Shown here piece by piece: positions 27,609-35,941 of a stretch of DNA of 64,000 nt. Under the pieces are notes generated by a model. The model made no database searches. It had not been told where the DNA came from and saw only the letters and a program-made list of their open reading frames with translations. Numbering within the stretch: the stretch's first letter is position 1; every line of letters starts with the position of its first letter. Both the position numbers and the translations under genes were made by a program. The stretch is from Cecembia rubra (GTDB lineage: Bacteria; Bacteroidota; Bacteroidia; Cytophagales; Cyclobacteriaceae), in the NCBI RefSeq assembly GCF_003014575.1, contig NZ_PYGF01000005.1, positions 248,001 to 312,000 of the forward strand. Direction: 5' to 3'.

Positions 27609-28038
27609 AAAAATTGCAATAGGAGGGGATCATGCAGGCTTTGAATACAAAAATGATCTTATCCAGAAGCTTAGGACGGAGGGTTATGAAGTCAAGGATT
27701 TTGGTCCCTTTTCTGATGCATCTGTGGATTATCCCGATTATGTGCATCCATTATGTAAGGCTATAGAGCAGGGGGAATTTGCCCAAGGTATATTGATCTG
27801 TGGGAGTGGTAATGGTGTCGCTATTACTGCCAATAAACACCAGGGAATAAGGGCTGCCCTGTGTTGGAATGAGGACTTGGCTGCCCTGGCCCGTCAGCAC
27901 AACAATGCCAATGTTCTTGCGTTGCCTGCTAGGTTTATTCCATTTGACCTGGCTGAAAAGTTGGTTTCCATCTTTCTGAATACAGAATTTGAAGGAGGCA
28001 GGCATCAAAATAGGGTGGATAAAATTGCCTGTCGTTAG
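27601..28038 (+). CDS. rpiB: Ribose-5-phosphate isomerase B
   Basis: This 145-aa protein has RKIAIGGDHAGFEYKNDLI at the N-terminus, the catalytic Cys region GILICGSGNGVAITANKHQGIRAA, and the C-terminal ANVLALPARF. It belongs to the LacAB/RpiB family and interconverts ribose-5-phosphate and ribulose-5-phosphate. Its ATG lies inside the tatC end (8-bp overlap), which indicates translational coupling. A strong bidirectional terminator follows at 28059-28104. Confidence 0.95.
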   Translation: MNRKIAIGGDHAGFEYKNDLIQKLRTEGYEVKDFGPFSDASVDYPDYVHPLCKAIEQGEFAQGILICGSGNGVAITANKHQGIRAALCWNEDLAALARQHNNANVLALPARFIPFDLAEKLVSIFLNTEFEGGRHQNRVDKIACR

Positions 28039-28058
28039 CAATGGGCAAATATCAGGCA

Positions 28059-28104
28059 AATAAAAAAGAGAAGCTGTTCTTAAAAACAGCTTCTCTTTTT
28101 TATT
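28059..28104. terminator. Bidirectional hairpin terminator
   Basis: A long, nearly perfect inverted repeat (AAAAAGAGAAGCTGT / ACAGCTTCTCTTTTT) has A/T flanks on both sides. It separates the convergent rpiB and the minus-strand GT-C-like gene and overlaps the latter's last codons. Confidence 0.9.
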
Positions 28105-29503
28105 TGGATTTAAGTAAATAGTATTTTCCTGATTTCTGAAATTTTTGCTTCAATATGGGGACTTTTTCCAGAAATGCTTCAAATACACCATCTTCATCAA
28201 CCACCACTTCGGGAAGATCCAAGCTGATGTTTTTATAAGCTTGGGAAATTTCATGTAAGTTGTCAATTGAACCAAGTAAATCCCTAGTCAGATGGTAGTT
28301 GAGGTAAGGAGTAGCTTGCTTGGCATTTTTGAAATAGGCCAGATCATCACTTAGGACCAAGATTTTTTTGTTTTCCGTAATTTGGTGCTGTTCATTTGGG
28401 AAAACCCCGTAAGTTCTCAGTTCATCATTCAAGGTTTGTACAGTCAGCCAGCCCCAACCCACAAAGGGGACAAGAACCACGAACGCAATGCTAAGTCCAT
28501 TATAAAGGTGGCCTCTTTTCAAAGACAAGAACAGCATTGAAATGAAGTAAGTGAACGGGGTAAGCAGAATAATAAGCTGGTAAGGGGCGCTTCTATTGGT
28601 CAATAAAAATGAACTCGCTGCAAAGACAAAAAAGAACATCATCAATTGCAACTGCTTTTGCTGATTTACAGTCAGTGGTCTAATGATGGCTCCTAGAAAC
28701 AAACCTAAAAAAGAGAAAAGGATTGGAACTGCATATAAAATAGAAATATCCCTTAAGCGGACATGAACATATATATCAGCAGTCCTGAATGTCAAGATGT
28801 ATTTGTAAATAAAGTCAGATAGTGCATCTTTCCAGAAATAATAAACGGAGCAAATTAAAATGGGCAAGAGGTATCCGGAAAGAGAGATCAAAAGCTGTCT
28901 AAAAGAAAAGCCACTGATAATGATGCCAATTACAACCATATAAGGTAGGAAAAACACCAATGGAAAATGGAAGCATACTGCAATTCCTGAAAAAATCCCT
29001 GTCAAAAGTACTGAATCGCTTCCTTCCTTTTGAAGCACTGTTTGTGAGAAAAGCTGTCCCAAGGCAAAGACAATAAATGTACTGCCCATAAGTGCAGGAG
29101 ATAAACTCAGAAGATCGAAAGATAGATGGACAAGGATAACTCCAATGAAGGCAGGAACATAGCTTGTTTCATCAAAGGATTTGTATTGGTTAAAGAGATA
29201 ATTGAGATAGGCAATCTGCAGTAATAGGAAAAAAGAAGCAATAATTTTTTGGACCAGGATACTTTTTCCGAAAAGTACGAAAAGGATCCAATAAACAATT
29301 GCTGAAAAGGGGCCGGAATCATCCAAAATATCCCTATACATCATATTTCCTTCTGACATACGTTCTCCAATAAGTTGCCAGATCATTTCTGGCTGTAAAA
29401 TCGGAGGGGTAAGAATAAACCAATATATACTGCTTAAAACAAGCATGATGCCTAGTATGGCAAGGAGCCTTAATGGGTCGTTAATTCTAAAAAAACTTAT
29501 CAA
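28100..29503 (-). CDS. Multi-pass membrane protein, GT-C glycosyltransferase-like
   Basis: This 467-aa protein has about 10-11 hydrophobic segments followed by a soluble C-terminal part of about 90 residues. After the first TM there is an extracytoplasmic loop, ISEGNMMYRDILDDSGP-like, resembling the first acidic loop of GT-C transferases (GxxxYxDxxxxxxP), which use lipid-linked sugars. No certain family name was recognised. It is convergent with rpiB and divergent from rbfA, whose start is 95 bp away. Confidence 0.6.
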   Translation of the reverse strand: MISFFRINDPLRLLAILGIMLVLSSIYWFILTPPILQPEMIWQLIGERMSEGNMMYRDILDDSGPFSAIVYWILFVLFGKSILVQKIIASFFLLLQIAYLNYLFNQYKSFDETSYVPAFIGVILVHLSFDLLSLSPALMGSTFIVFALGQLFSQTVLQKEGSDSVLLTGIFSGIAVCFHFPLVFFLPYMVVIGIIISGFSFRQLLISLSGYLLPILICSVYYFWKDALSDFIYKYILTFRTADIYVHVRLRDISILYAVPILFSFLGLFLGAIIRPLTVNQQKQLQLMMFFFVFAASSFLLTNRSAPYQLIILLTPFTYFISMLFLSLKRGHLYNGLSIAFVVLVPFVGWGWLTVQTLNDELRTYGVFPNEQHQITENKKILVLSDDLAYFKNAKQATPYLNYHLTRDLLGSIDNLHEISQAYKNISLDLPEVVVDEDGVFEAFLEKVPILKQKFQKSGKYYLLKSK

Positions 29504-29597
29504 AACAGTAATACAGGGCTATGTGGATACAATCAGTTCGCACGAAATTAAAGGTTACGCATTTAATTCACTAAATTTGCGTCAATTAAAATACGCT

Positions 29598-29972
29598 ATG
29601 GAAAGTAAAAGACAGCAGAAATACAGCAAATTGATCCAAAAAGAAATTGGTGAGATCTTTCAAAAAGAGGTCAAACACCTCTTAGGAACTTCTTTTGTTA
29701 CAGTTTCCCGAGTGACTATAAGCCCTGACCTAGGATTGGCCAGAATTTACCTCAGTTTCTTGTTGGACAAAGACAAGCCAGTATTTGAAAAACTTAATGA
29801 GAAGAAAAATGAGCTAAGGAAGCATTTGGGCAATAGGATTGGCAAAAGTGTAAGGATTGTTCCGGAAATCGCTCTATTTATAGATGATTCTGCTTCTTAT
29901 GCCCAACATATGGATAAGGTGATATCTTCATTGGATATTCCAGAGGCTTCTGAAGAAGAGGAAGAAGATTAA
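29598..29972 (+). CDS. rbfA: 30S ribosome-binding factor RbfA
   Basis: The protein is 124 aa from the ATG at 29598. The open frame begins at 29445, inside the region antisense to the neighbouring gene, and that part is not conserved. ESKRQQKYSKLIQKEIGEIF, VTVSRVTISPDLGLARIYLS and RIVPEIALFIDDSASYAQHM match RbfA (KH-fold). The tail is acidic (SEEEEED). RbfA assists 16S rRNA 5'-end maturation and 30S assembly. The permease gene starts 11 bp later. Confidence 0.92.
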   Translation: MESKRQQKYSKLIQKEIGEIFQKEVKHLLGTSFVTVSRVTISPDLGLARIYLSFLLDKDKPVFEKLNEKKNELRKHLGNRIGKSVRIVPEIALFIDDSASYAQHMDKVISSLDIPEASEEEEED

Positions 29973-29983
29973 TTTTTATTATT

Positions 29984-31207
29984 TTGAACCTTTCATTTTT
30001 TATAGCATCCAGGTATTTCCGCAGCAAGAAAAAGCGGAATTTCATCACCATCCTCTCCCGAATTTCCATGATTGGAGTTGCGGTAGGGACAATGGCTTTG
30101 GTGGTAGTTCTTTCTGTATTTAATGGTCTGGAGGATTTGGTCAGGGCACTTTATGCTTCTTTTGATGCCGAGTTGAAGGTGGAGGCTGCAATAGGCAAAT
30201 CCTTTGAAGTGGAAGACGCTTGGCTTAAATCCATCAATAATGTCGAGGGCGTAGAATTAGTGACAGAGGTAATTGAGGACAATGCCTTATTTAAATATAG
30301 GGATTATCAGCATCTGGCCCGATTGAAAGGTGTTTCTGGGAATTACCTTGATCATGGAAGGTTTGGAAGGGGCTACACTTGGGGAGAATTGGATTTAGGA
30401 ACAGTCAGTAGGCCCAAGGCCATCATTGGAAGGGGAGTTGGATTTTTCCTTTCTATGGACCTTGACAATGAATTTGAAATGCTTCAGGTATTTTATCCCA
30501 AAGCCCCAAGAAGTGCAGGTACGATTGATCCTTCCCAACTATACAATAGTGGTTTGCTCCGTCCATCAGCCTTTTTTAGTGTGGACAAGGAATTTGATGA
30601 CAATTATATAATTGCACCTTTGGATTTTGTTGCAGGGTTATTGAATTATGGATCCAAAAGGACTGCACTTGAAATCAAAGTAAGAGATGGAGAAAGCATT
30701 CAAAGAGTAAAAAAGAGGCTAAGGGAACATTTAGGAGAAGGGTTCACTGTGAAAGATACAGATGAACAGCATGCCGGTTTATTACGGACAATTAAGATAG
30801 AGAAGCTTTTTGTATTCATTACATTGAGTTTTATCCTGGCGGTGGCTTCATTCAATATCTTTTTTTCATTGTCAATGATGGCTATTGAAAAAAAGAAGGA
30901 TAATGCAATTTTGTTTGCAATTGGAGCCAGGGAAAAATTGGTGAAAAGGATCTATATTAAGCAAGGTGCGATTATTGCTTTTACAGGAGCATTTATAGGT
31001 CTTATTTTAGGGTTTTTGTTAGTTTGGGCCCAGGATACCTTTGGATTGGTTTCTTTGGGCATAGCTTCCTCGGTCATTGAGAATTATCCGGTAAAAATGG
31101 TTTGGACTGACTTTTTATGGACGAGTGTGACCGTAATCGCAATCACTTTTATTGCATCTTACAGGCCGGCAATGATTGCTTCCAGAGTAAAGCCTAATGA
31201 GCTATAA
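29984..31207 (+). CDS. LolC/LolE-type ABC transporter permease (FtsX/MacB family)
   Basis: The 407-aa protein starts at TTG 29984. Layout: TM1 near residue 35 (GVAVGTMALVVVLSVFNGLED, typical of LolC/E), a large periplasmic domain (about 60-270), then three TM helices. FSLSMMAIEKKKDNAILFAIGA and the end RPAMIASRVKPNEL are family signatures (the IASxRKPxEVL-like box). LolC/E works with LolD ATPase to pass lipoproteins from the inner membrane to LolA, and this genome encodes many lipoproteins. No ATPase gene is adjacent. It is followed by a hairpin terminator. Confidence 0.87.
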   Translation: MNLSFFIASRYFRSKKKRNFITILSRISMIGVAVGTMALVVVLSVFNGLEDLVRALYASFDAELKVEAAIGKSFEVEDAWLKSINNVEGVELVTEVIEDNALFKYRDYQHLARLKGVSGNYLDHGRFGRGYTWGELDLGTVSRPKAIIGRGVGFFLSMDLDNEFEMLQVFYPKAPRSAGTIDPSQLYNSGLLRPSAFFSVDKEFDDNYIIAPLDFVAGLLNYGSKRTALEIKVRDGESIQRVKKRLREHLGEGFTVKDTDEQHAGLLRTIKIEKLFVFITLSFILAVASFNIFFSLSMMAIEKKKDNAILFAIGAREKLVKRIYIKQGAIIAFTGAFIGLILGFLLVWAQDTFGLVSLGIASSVIENYPVKMVWTDFLWTSVTVIAITFIASYRPAMIASRVKPNEL

Positions 31208-31210
31208 TAA

Positions 31211-31241
31211 AAAAAGCCGTGAAACAAAATCTCACAGCTTT
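31211..31241. terminator. Hairpin terminator between the permease and the tRNA-like genes
   Basis: The stem AAAGCCGTGA / TCACAGCTTT has one mismatch. A-rich DNA on the left gives a U-tract for the minus strand, so it can end the tRNA-like transcript as well as the permease mRNA. Confidence 0.75.
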
Positions 31242-31272
31242 AGTCAATTAACAATAAACCCAAAATAACCAG

Positions 31273-31397
31273 CTGTAGGAGAAGGATTCGAACCTCCACG
31301 GGGCAGTTAGGAAAGAACACGAGCTCCATGTTCGCTTTATTCCGGATTCCCCACCCCCGAGACAGGAGGGCATGTCTGCCAGTTTCAACATCCTACA
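31273..31397 (-). ncRNA. tRNA-like RNA with a 56-nt structured variable region (copy 1)
   Basis: The 125-nt reverse-strand element has a 7-bp acceptor TGTAGGA/TCCTACA (8 bp if the flanking C-G is counted), a Leu-like D-loop AAACTGGCAGA, an anticodon stem CCCTC/GGGGG around CTGTCTC, and a T-arm GGAGG-TTCGAAT-CCTTC. Between anticodon and T arms lie 56 nt that fold as GGGG/CCCC, CGG/CTG and a hairpin GAACATG/CGTGTTC. The D-stem here has one mismatch (TTG/CAT). The anticodon would read GUC (Asp), but the class II shape, U at position 37 and discriminator G do not fit tRNA-Asp. CCA is not encoded. It may be a variant tRNA or a tRNA-like regulatory RNA. Confidence 0.7.
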
Positions 31398-31451
31398 GTA
31401 TAAGAATTTCAATTATTTGAAAGCCGTTTGCTTCCTTTTGATTTTTTCATG

Positions 31452-31576
31452 CTGTAGGAGAAGGATTCGAACCTCCACAGGGCGGTTAGGCAAGAACACG
31501 AGCTCCATGTTCGCTTTATTCCGGATTCCCCACCCCCGAGACAGGAGGGCATGTCTGCCAGTTTCATCATCCTACA
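31452..31576 (-). ncRNA. tRNA-like RNA with a 56-nt structured variable region (copy 2)
   Basis: This tandem copy has the same 125-nt length as 31273-31397 and lies upstream of it in the transcript. It differs at only a few positions in the structured parts. The D-stem is perfect (ATG/CAT). The variable stems pair as GGGG/CCCT (wobble) and CGG/CCG, where copy 1 has CCCC and CTG, so the changes keep the pairing. A -7-like TAACTTTG lies on the minus strand at 31617-31610, about 33 nt before the 5' end. The pair is probably one transcript ending at the hairpin 31211-31241. Confidence 0.72.
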
Positions 31577-32120
31577 GTGTGATAAGACCTTTCGTCTTGT
31601 TTGATGATTCAAAGTTAATAAAAGCTTATTAAAATTAAAAATAATTCAACAAAAATGATAAAAAATTACAGTTTAAATAATTAAACGTTTGTTTAGATGA
31701 TAAAAAGGTAAAACAGGGTTGGCATTGAGTCGTTCTATTGAAAACTTTTCAATTCAGATCCCAATCAAAAAAAATGGGGTGAAAGCCCGGAAAAATTCAA
31801 TTCTTAAACTGTTGTTTTTTTGCGATGGGATGAAAGACAAAATGAAATACTCAAAACTCAAAAAATGTGGTGTAAGATGGATAAAAGATATAATAAAAAG
31901 TATATTGTAAATTGATAAAAATCAATTTACGTTTAAAACAGCCCAAAAAAATAGGAATAAATTCATTAGTTTGTTTAATTTAAACTTATAAAAAGCATAA
32001 TTTTTTTCAATTATTTTTGTATTTGATTATTAAAAAGGGCATATTTATTGCTATTAGTCGAGTGTTGTCAACAGTGTAGATTGACTAGGTATAAAATTAG
32101 TACAAATTCACCTATAGCCG
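31577..32120. other. AT-rich intergenic region with a perfect inverted repeat
   Basis: No convincing gene was found in these 540 bp. At 31907-31930 is a perfect 10-bp inverted repeat GTAAATTGAT / ATCAATTTAC with an AAAA spacer, which could be an operator or a small hairpin. The right end should hold the promoter of the coiled-coil protein gene at 32121. Confidence 0.55.
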
Positions 32121-32717
32121 ATGAAAAATAAACTATTACTCCTGCTTTTTACTTTTAGTGTTTTTGCCACCATTTTGAAAGCCCAAGACCAAGAAAATGC
32201 GGGTTCCCTGACCAGTGGTACCATTTCCAGTCAGTTTGATTACCTTAATACTATATCAAATAATTATCAGGACTATAAAGTAGTCAAGAAGGTCCATTTG
32301 GACAGAATCCGTCAAAATGTAACAGATTCTCTTAATGTTTTCAAGAACGAGCTGATAGCTTTAAAGCAAGATTTGAGAGAAAGGCAAAATGAAATTGCTG
32401 AATTACAGTCTCAGATGTCCGACCTTAGAGGTCAATTGGAAAGTGCAGAAAAGGCAAGAGACAGCTTTTCCTTTTTGGGTATTCCCATTCATAAGTCAGC
32501 CTATAGCAGTATGATGTGGATGATAGTGGCCTTATTGACTGGAGCATTTTTATTTTTTCTATACAAGTATAGCCTGAGTCATAAGGTAATTTCCAAAGCA
32601 AGAAAGGATCTGGAGGAAACAAGAGAAGAGTTTGATCAGCATAGGAAGAATACCCTTGAAAGGGAAAGAAAACTAAAACGAGAGTTAGTGGATGCTTTAA
32701 ATCAAAAAGCACTCTAA
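32121..32717 (+). CDS. Membrane-anchored coiled-coil protein with signal peptide
   Basis: This 198-aa protein begins with a cleavable signal peptide (MKNKLLLLLFTFSVFATILKAQ). Residues about 45-115 form a heptad-rich coiled coil (RQNEIAELQSQMSDLRGQLE). A single TM helix follows at about 130-152 (SSMMWMIVALLTGAFLFFLY), then a second charged coiled coil to the C-terminus. The predicted topology is periplasmic coiled coil, inner membrane, cytoplasmic coiled coil. No catalytic motif was seen. A terminator follows after about 25 bp. Confidence 0.8.
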   Translation: MKNKLLLLLFTFSVFATILKAQDQENAGSLTSGTISSQFDYLNTISNNYQDYKVVKKVHLDRIRQNVTDSLNVFKNELIALKQDLRERQNEIAELQSQMSDLRGQLESAEKARDSFSFLGIPIHKSAYSSMMWMIVALLTGAFLFFLYKYSLSHKVISKARKDLEETREEFDQHRKNTLERERKLKRELVDALNQKAL

Positions 32718-32742
32718 GTATATCTTTCATTGAAAATAAGAT

Positions 32743-32766
32743 AGCCTGGTTTACCAGGCTTTTTCT
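32743..32766 (+). terminator. Rho-independent terminator
   Basis: The perfect 8-bp stem AGCCTGGT/ACCAGGCT with a 2-nt spacer is followed by TTTTTCTTTT. It ends the coiled-coil protein transcript. Confidence 0.88.
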
Positions 32767-32792
32767 TTTCCTATACTTTCTTAAATTTAAGC

Positions 32793-33365
32793 ATGAAAAA
32801 AATCACGGTTTATTGTGGGTCTAATAAGGGTAAAAACGCAATTTTTTCCCAAGGAGCAGTGGCTTTGGCCAATGAAATGATCAAAAGGGATCTTTCATTA
32901 GTTTATGGAGCAGGAAATGTAGGTTTGATGGGGGTGATTGCAGATGCTATGCTGGCAGCAGATAAAAAAGTCTATGGTGTGATACCTCAGAAGCTCGTGG
33001 ATATTGAAGTAGCGCATCAGGGATGTACGGAGCTCACCGTGGTTGAAACCATGCGGGACAGGAAATGGCTTATGGCGGAGAAAGGAGATGGTTTTATTGC
33101 TATGCCTGGTGGAATTGGAACTTTTGAAGAATTGTTCGAGATCATGACATTGAACCAATTGGCTTATATCCGGAAGCCTTTGGCCCTTTATAATTTAAAT
33201 GGATATTATGATGGTCTTCTCAAGTTTTTACAACATGCCGTTACGGAAGGATTCCTTCACCAAGCCCAATTGGATTTGTTGATAGTGGGGGATAATCCTG
33301 CTGAGATTTTGGATAAGATGGCAGCTTTTGAGCCTAAATATATTGATAAGTGGGAGGTCAAATGA
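32793..33365 (+). CDS. LOG family protein (TIGR00730; nucleoside-5'-monophosphate phosphoribohydrolase)
   Basis: This 190-aa protein has a Rossmann-like fold: ITVYCGSNKG, LVYGAGNVGLMGVIADAM, and the catalytic PGGIGTFEELFE (PGGxGTxxE) motif with the preceding MRDRKW. Members cleave cytokinin riboside 5'-monophosphate or AMP-like nucleotides to the free base and ribose-5-phosphate; in non-plant bacteria the natural substrate is often unclear. It is flanked by the terminator upstream and a channel gene downstream. Confidence 0.92.
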   Translation: MKKITVYCGSNKGKNAIFSQGAVALANEMIKRDLSLVYGAGNVGLMGVIADAMLAADKKVYGVIPQKLVDIEVAHQGCTELTVVETMRDRKWLMAEKGDGFIAMPGGIGTFEELFEIMTLNQLAYIRKPLALYNLNGYYDGLLKFLQHAVTEGFLHQAQLDLLIVGDNPAEILDKMAAFEPKYIDKWEVK

Positions 33366-33436
33366 TTTCTTTCTTAATCAAAAGCCTAACATTATTTTAT
33401 GTATTCCTATATTTAGCTAAATAAAATGATCTGAAA

Positions 33437-35275
33437 TTGTCTTTCATCGATAGAACGCGATTTTTTAGCCGAAAAGCAAGGAGATTCATATCTCCTGAAA
33501 GGTTTGCACTTGCCCCTATTTGGATACAACTTATTGCCATCTTTATCACCAGTGCCACGGTGATTTTTCTTCTTTCCCCATTTTTGGGAGGCTTACCCAG
33601 CAGTTATAGGATTTTTGCCGATCCTGCTTATTATGCCGATGTTCAAGGACCAATGGAAATTGCCTTTGGATTGCTACAGGTAATCATTGGTCTTATACTT
33701 TTCTCTTTTATTATTTCTGTACTCTCAGCTGCACTTATCAAGCTTATAGAAAACATCAAGAGCGGGTCTCTTCCATATAAAAAAAGCGGTCATATTCTTT
33801 TTGTAAATTATAATATTAAGCTTTTCATGATACTTGACCAGATTGATATACGGGCCAGGGACAAAGGTATTTTGGAAGATGTGGTTTTATTGTTCCATGA
33901 ACCCTCCAAGGTTGTTGCTTTTAGGGCACATTTCGATCAAAGTCGTTGGAAAAATCTTGATATTTTTATCCGTCAGGGTAATGTCATGTCCTTTCGGACA
34001 TTTGATCGGCTTTCCATATTTGAGGCAAAGGCATTAGTAGTTTTATCCCCTGATAATTTTGGAGATACTTTTGAGTCAGACAATTTTAACCTCAAAATAT
34101 TGACCAACCTGACCAATAATATTCTCTTTTTGAACCATCTGAAGGGGAAACAGGAAAATGGAAACCCAATCAAATGTTCAATAGAGCTATCCAGTCACCA
34201 AGATGCCCGAAAAATTGCCCTGAATCTTACGAGTTATAAGTCAGGTTACCTTTTTGCCGTCATTACTCCGGGGGATGTTATTGGGAGTATTATAGCAAGA
34301 GCAAAGGTAGATCCTGTTTATTACAAAGTATTTTTTGAAATCTTGTCCTCTGATGGCTCCACAATCCATTTTATAGATCCCAGACAATTTGGCGATTTTA
34401 GAAAATTTGAGCAATTGTCATTTGAACAGTTAATGTTTAGTTTCAAAGGTGGGACTTTAATTGGCTTTTCCAGCTCAGTGGGCCTTGGACATTTCCAAAT
34501 GAATCTCTGTTCTTTTGGCAGTACATTTAAGCTTGGTTCTTGGTTTATTTTTTTGACGACTGACGCCAAGCAAATCAGGTATCAACCACCTAAAACACCT
34601 TATATCCTCGAGAAAAAATTCGAGATCATTCCACCAAATGAAGAGGTAAGTAAAAAGATCTGTGTGATAGGCAATACCTGGAATCTGGGCAATATAGAAG
34701 ATTTTATTGATGTCAAAAGCAAGAATGAACTTCGGGAATCCCAATTTGTATTCGAGGAGGAAGAAGCATATTTCTCAGAAAATTTGTTGCTCAAGATCCA
34801 AAATGGCGATTTTGACAACATTGTAATCAATTTAGGAGATGAACTTGGGTTTAGGTTGACCATGCTGCTTGTTGGTGCAAATAAAAGTGACCCCCAATTT
34901 CTGAGTAAAATCATCACCATTTTGGGTGATCCTATAACTGAACAGTTGTTGAATACCAATGTTTTGGGTTGTAATATCGTCCTTTCCCATAAGCTATCTG
35001 CCAGATACATTGCCCAACTTGCTTTTCAAAAGAATCTAGAGCAGATTTTCGCTGAATTGGCATTTATTGAGGGTTCGGAATTCAATTTGTTGGATGTGGG
35101 GAAACACATTCCTGCTGAATTGTTAAGGGATGTGGAAGAAGTCAAAAGGTTACTGGCTGCTCATGAAATGATTTACCTGGGTACTGTTGATCAAGAGAAA
35201 AATGTGATTTTGGAATCAAGGAATTTTGATAATACCAAACAAGTTTTGGTGTTGAGCAAGGGTAAAATAATTTAA
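33437..35275 (+). CDS. CASTOR/POLLUX-like ion channel with RCK-type domains
   Basis: The 612-aa protein starts at TTG 33437. Two TM helices (about 28-50 and 78-102) flank a pore-like loop containing FADPAYYADVQGPMEIAFG. This recalls the DPGY-type loop of CASTOR/POLLUX channels rather than the TVGYG filter of K+ channels. The TM pair is followed by HILFVNYNIKLFMILDQI and a second Rossmann-like unit (about 400-612; KKICVIGNTWNLGNIEDFI), consistent with paired RCK regulatory domains that gate by ion or nucleotide binding. The ion selectivity is not known. Confidence 0.75.
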   Translation: MSFIDRTRFFSRKARRFISPERFALAPIWIQLIAIFITSATVIFLLSPFLGGLPSSYRIFADPAYYADVQGPMEIAFGLLQVIIGLILFSFIISVLSAALIKLIENIKSGSLPYKKSGHILFVNYNIKLFMILDQIDIRARDKGILEDVVLLFHEPSKVVAFRAHFDQSRWKNLDIFIRQGNVMSFRTFDRLSIFEAKALVVLSPDNFGDTFESDNFNLKILTNLTNNILFLNHLKGKQENGNPIKCSIELSSHQDARKIALNLTSYKSGYLFAVITPGDVIGSIIARAKVDPVYYKVFFEILSSDGSTIHFIDPRQFGDFRKFEQLSFEQLMFSFKGGTLIGFSSSVGLGHFQMNLCSFGSTFKLGSWFIFLTTDAKQIRYQPPKTPYILEKKFEIIPPNEEVSKKICVIGNTWNLGNIEDFIDVKSKNELRESQFVFEEEEAYFSENLLLKIQNGDFDNIVINLGDELGFRLTMLLVGANKSDPQFLSKIITILGDPITEQLLNTNVLGCNIVLSHKLSARYIAQLAFQKNLEQIFAELAFIEGSEFNLLDVGKHIPAELLRDVEEVKRLLAAHEMIYLGTVDQEKNVILESRNFDNTKQVLVLSKGKII

Positions 35276-35354
35276 AAGAAGCTGTAACATAAGGCAAATG
35301 AAGGCTCTGAGATTTGGTTATTTGAAATTAGATTCGATACCTGCAAGAATATAA

Positions 35355-35385
35355 AAGAGGCTGTCCTTTAATGAGACAGCCTCTT
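35355..35385. terminator. Bidirectional hairpin terminator
   Basis: The perfect 11-bp stem AAGAGGCTGTC / GACAGCCTCTT lies between the convergent channel gene and msrC. A/T runs are modest on both sides. Confidence 0.75.
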
Positions 35386-35445
35386 AAGGCAATTCATGTT
35401 TGGAGATGGAGTATAAACCTAACCTGGCTTAGACTCTGTTCAATC

Positions 35446-35928
35446 TTAAGATCCTTTGGATATGAGTTCCATAAGTTCCTCAAGGAAAATTTTGTCGTTA
35501 TGGTCAAAATCATCTAATTGATCACTGTCCACATCAAGGACACACCACACATTTCCCTCTTTAATCCCTGGAACCACAATTTCAGACCTTGAAGCTGAAC
35601 TACAGGCAATATGGCCCGGAAAAAGATCTACGTCAGGTACAAGCTGTGTTTTACCTTCTTTCCAGGCAGTCCCACATACACCCTTTCCAAAAGCAATTCG
35701 GGTACAGGCTAAAGGCCCTTGAAATGGACCTAAAACCAATTCATTTTCTTTGACCAGGTAGAAACCCACCCAGAAAAAGCCAAAAGCTTCTTTCAACACT
35801 GCTGAAACATTGGCCAGATTGGCATAAAGGTCTGTTTCACCCTTAATCAATGCTTCAATTTGAGGAAGAATAGCCTGATAAATTCCTGCTTTATCTGTTT
35901 CTTTGGGTATATACAATGATTCTGCCAT
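35446..35928 (-). CDS. msrC: Free methionine-(R)-sulfoxide reductase (GAF domain)
   Basis: This 160-aa GAF-fold enzyme has the three redox cysteines of fRMsr: PLACTRIAFGKGVCGTAW holds two, and GHIACSSASRSEIVVP holds the third. The N-terminus has WVGFYLV and the C-terminus VLDVDSDQLDDFDHNDKIFL, both standard. It reduces free methionine-R-sulfoxide in the cytoplasm. It lies 13 bp after ribD on the same strand and is probably cotranscribed. Confidence 0.93.
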   Translation of the reverse strand: MAESLYIPKETDKAGIYQAILPQIEALIKGETDLYANLANVSAVLKEAFGFFWVGFYLVKENELVLGPFQGPLACTRIAFGKGVCGTAWKEGKTQLVPDVDLFPGHIACSSASRSEIVVPGIKEGNVWCVLDVDSDQLDDFDHNDKIFLEELMELISKGS

Positions 35929-35941
35929 TATCGTATTAAGT

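Noticed and set aside
29445-29597. Extended N-terminus of RbfA
   Set aside because: The extension is antisense to the start of the neighbouring membrane protein gene and does not resemble RbfA; the ATG at 29598 fits the family length.
31372-31632. ORFs of 67-86 codons across the tRNA-like copies (one containing MMKLADMPSCLGGG)
   Set aside because: They are translations of the structured RNA genes. Substitutions between the copies preserve RNA pairing, not protein.
31719-31910. 63-codon basic ORF with a TTG start in the AT-rich gap
   Set aside because: No family resemblance, signal or context; lysine-rich translation is expected by chance from A-rich DNA.
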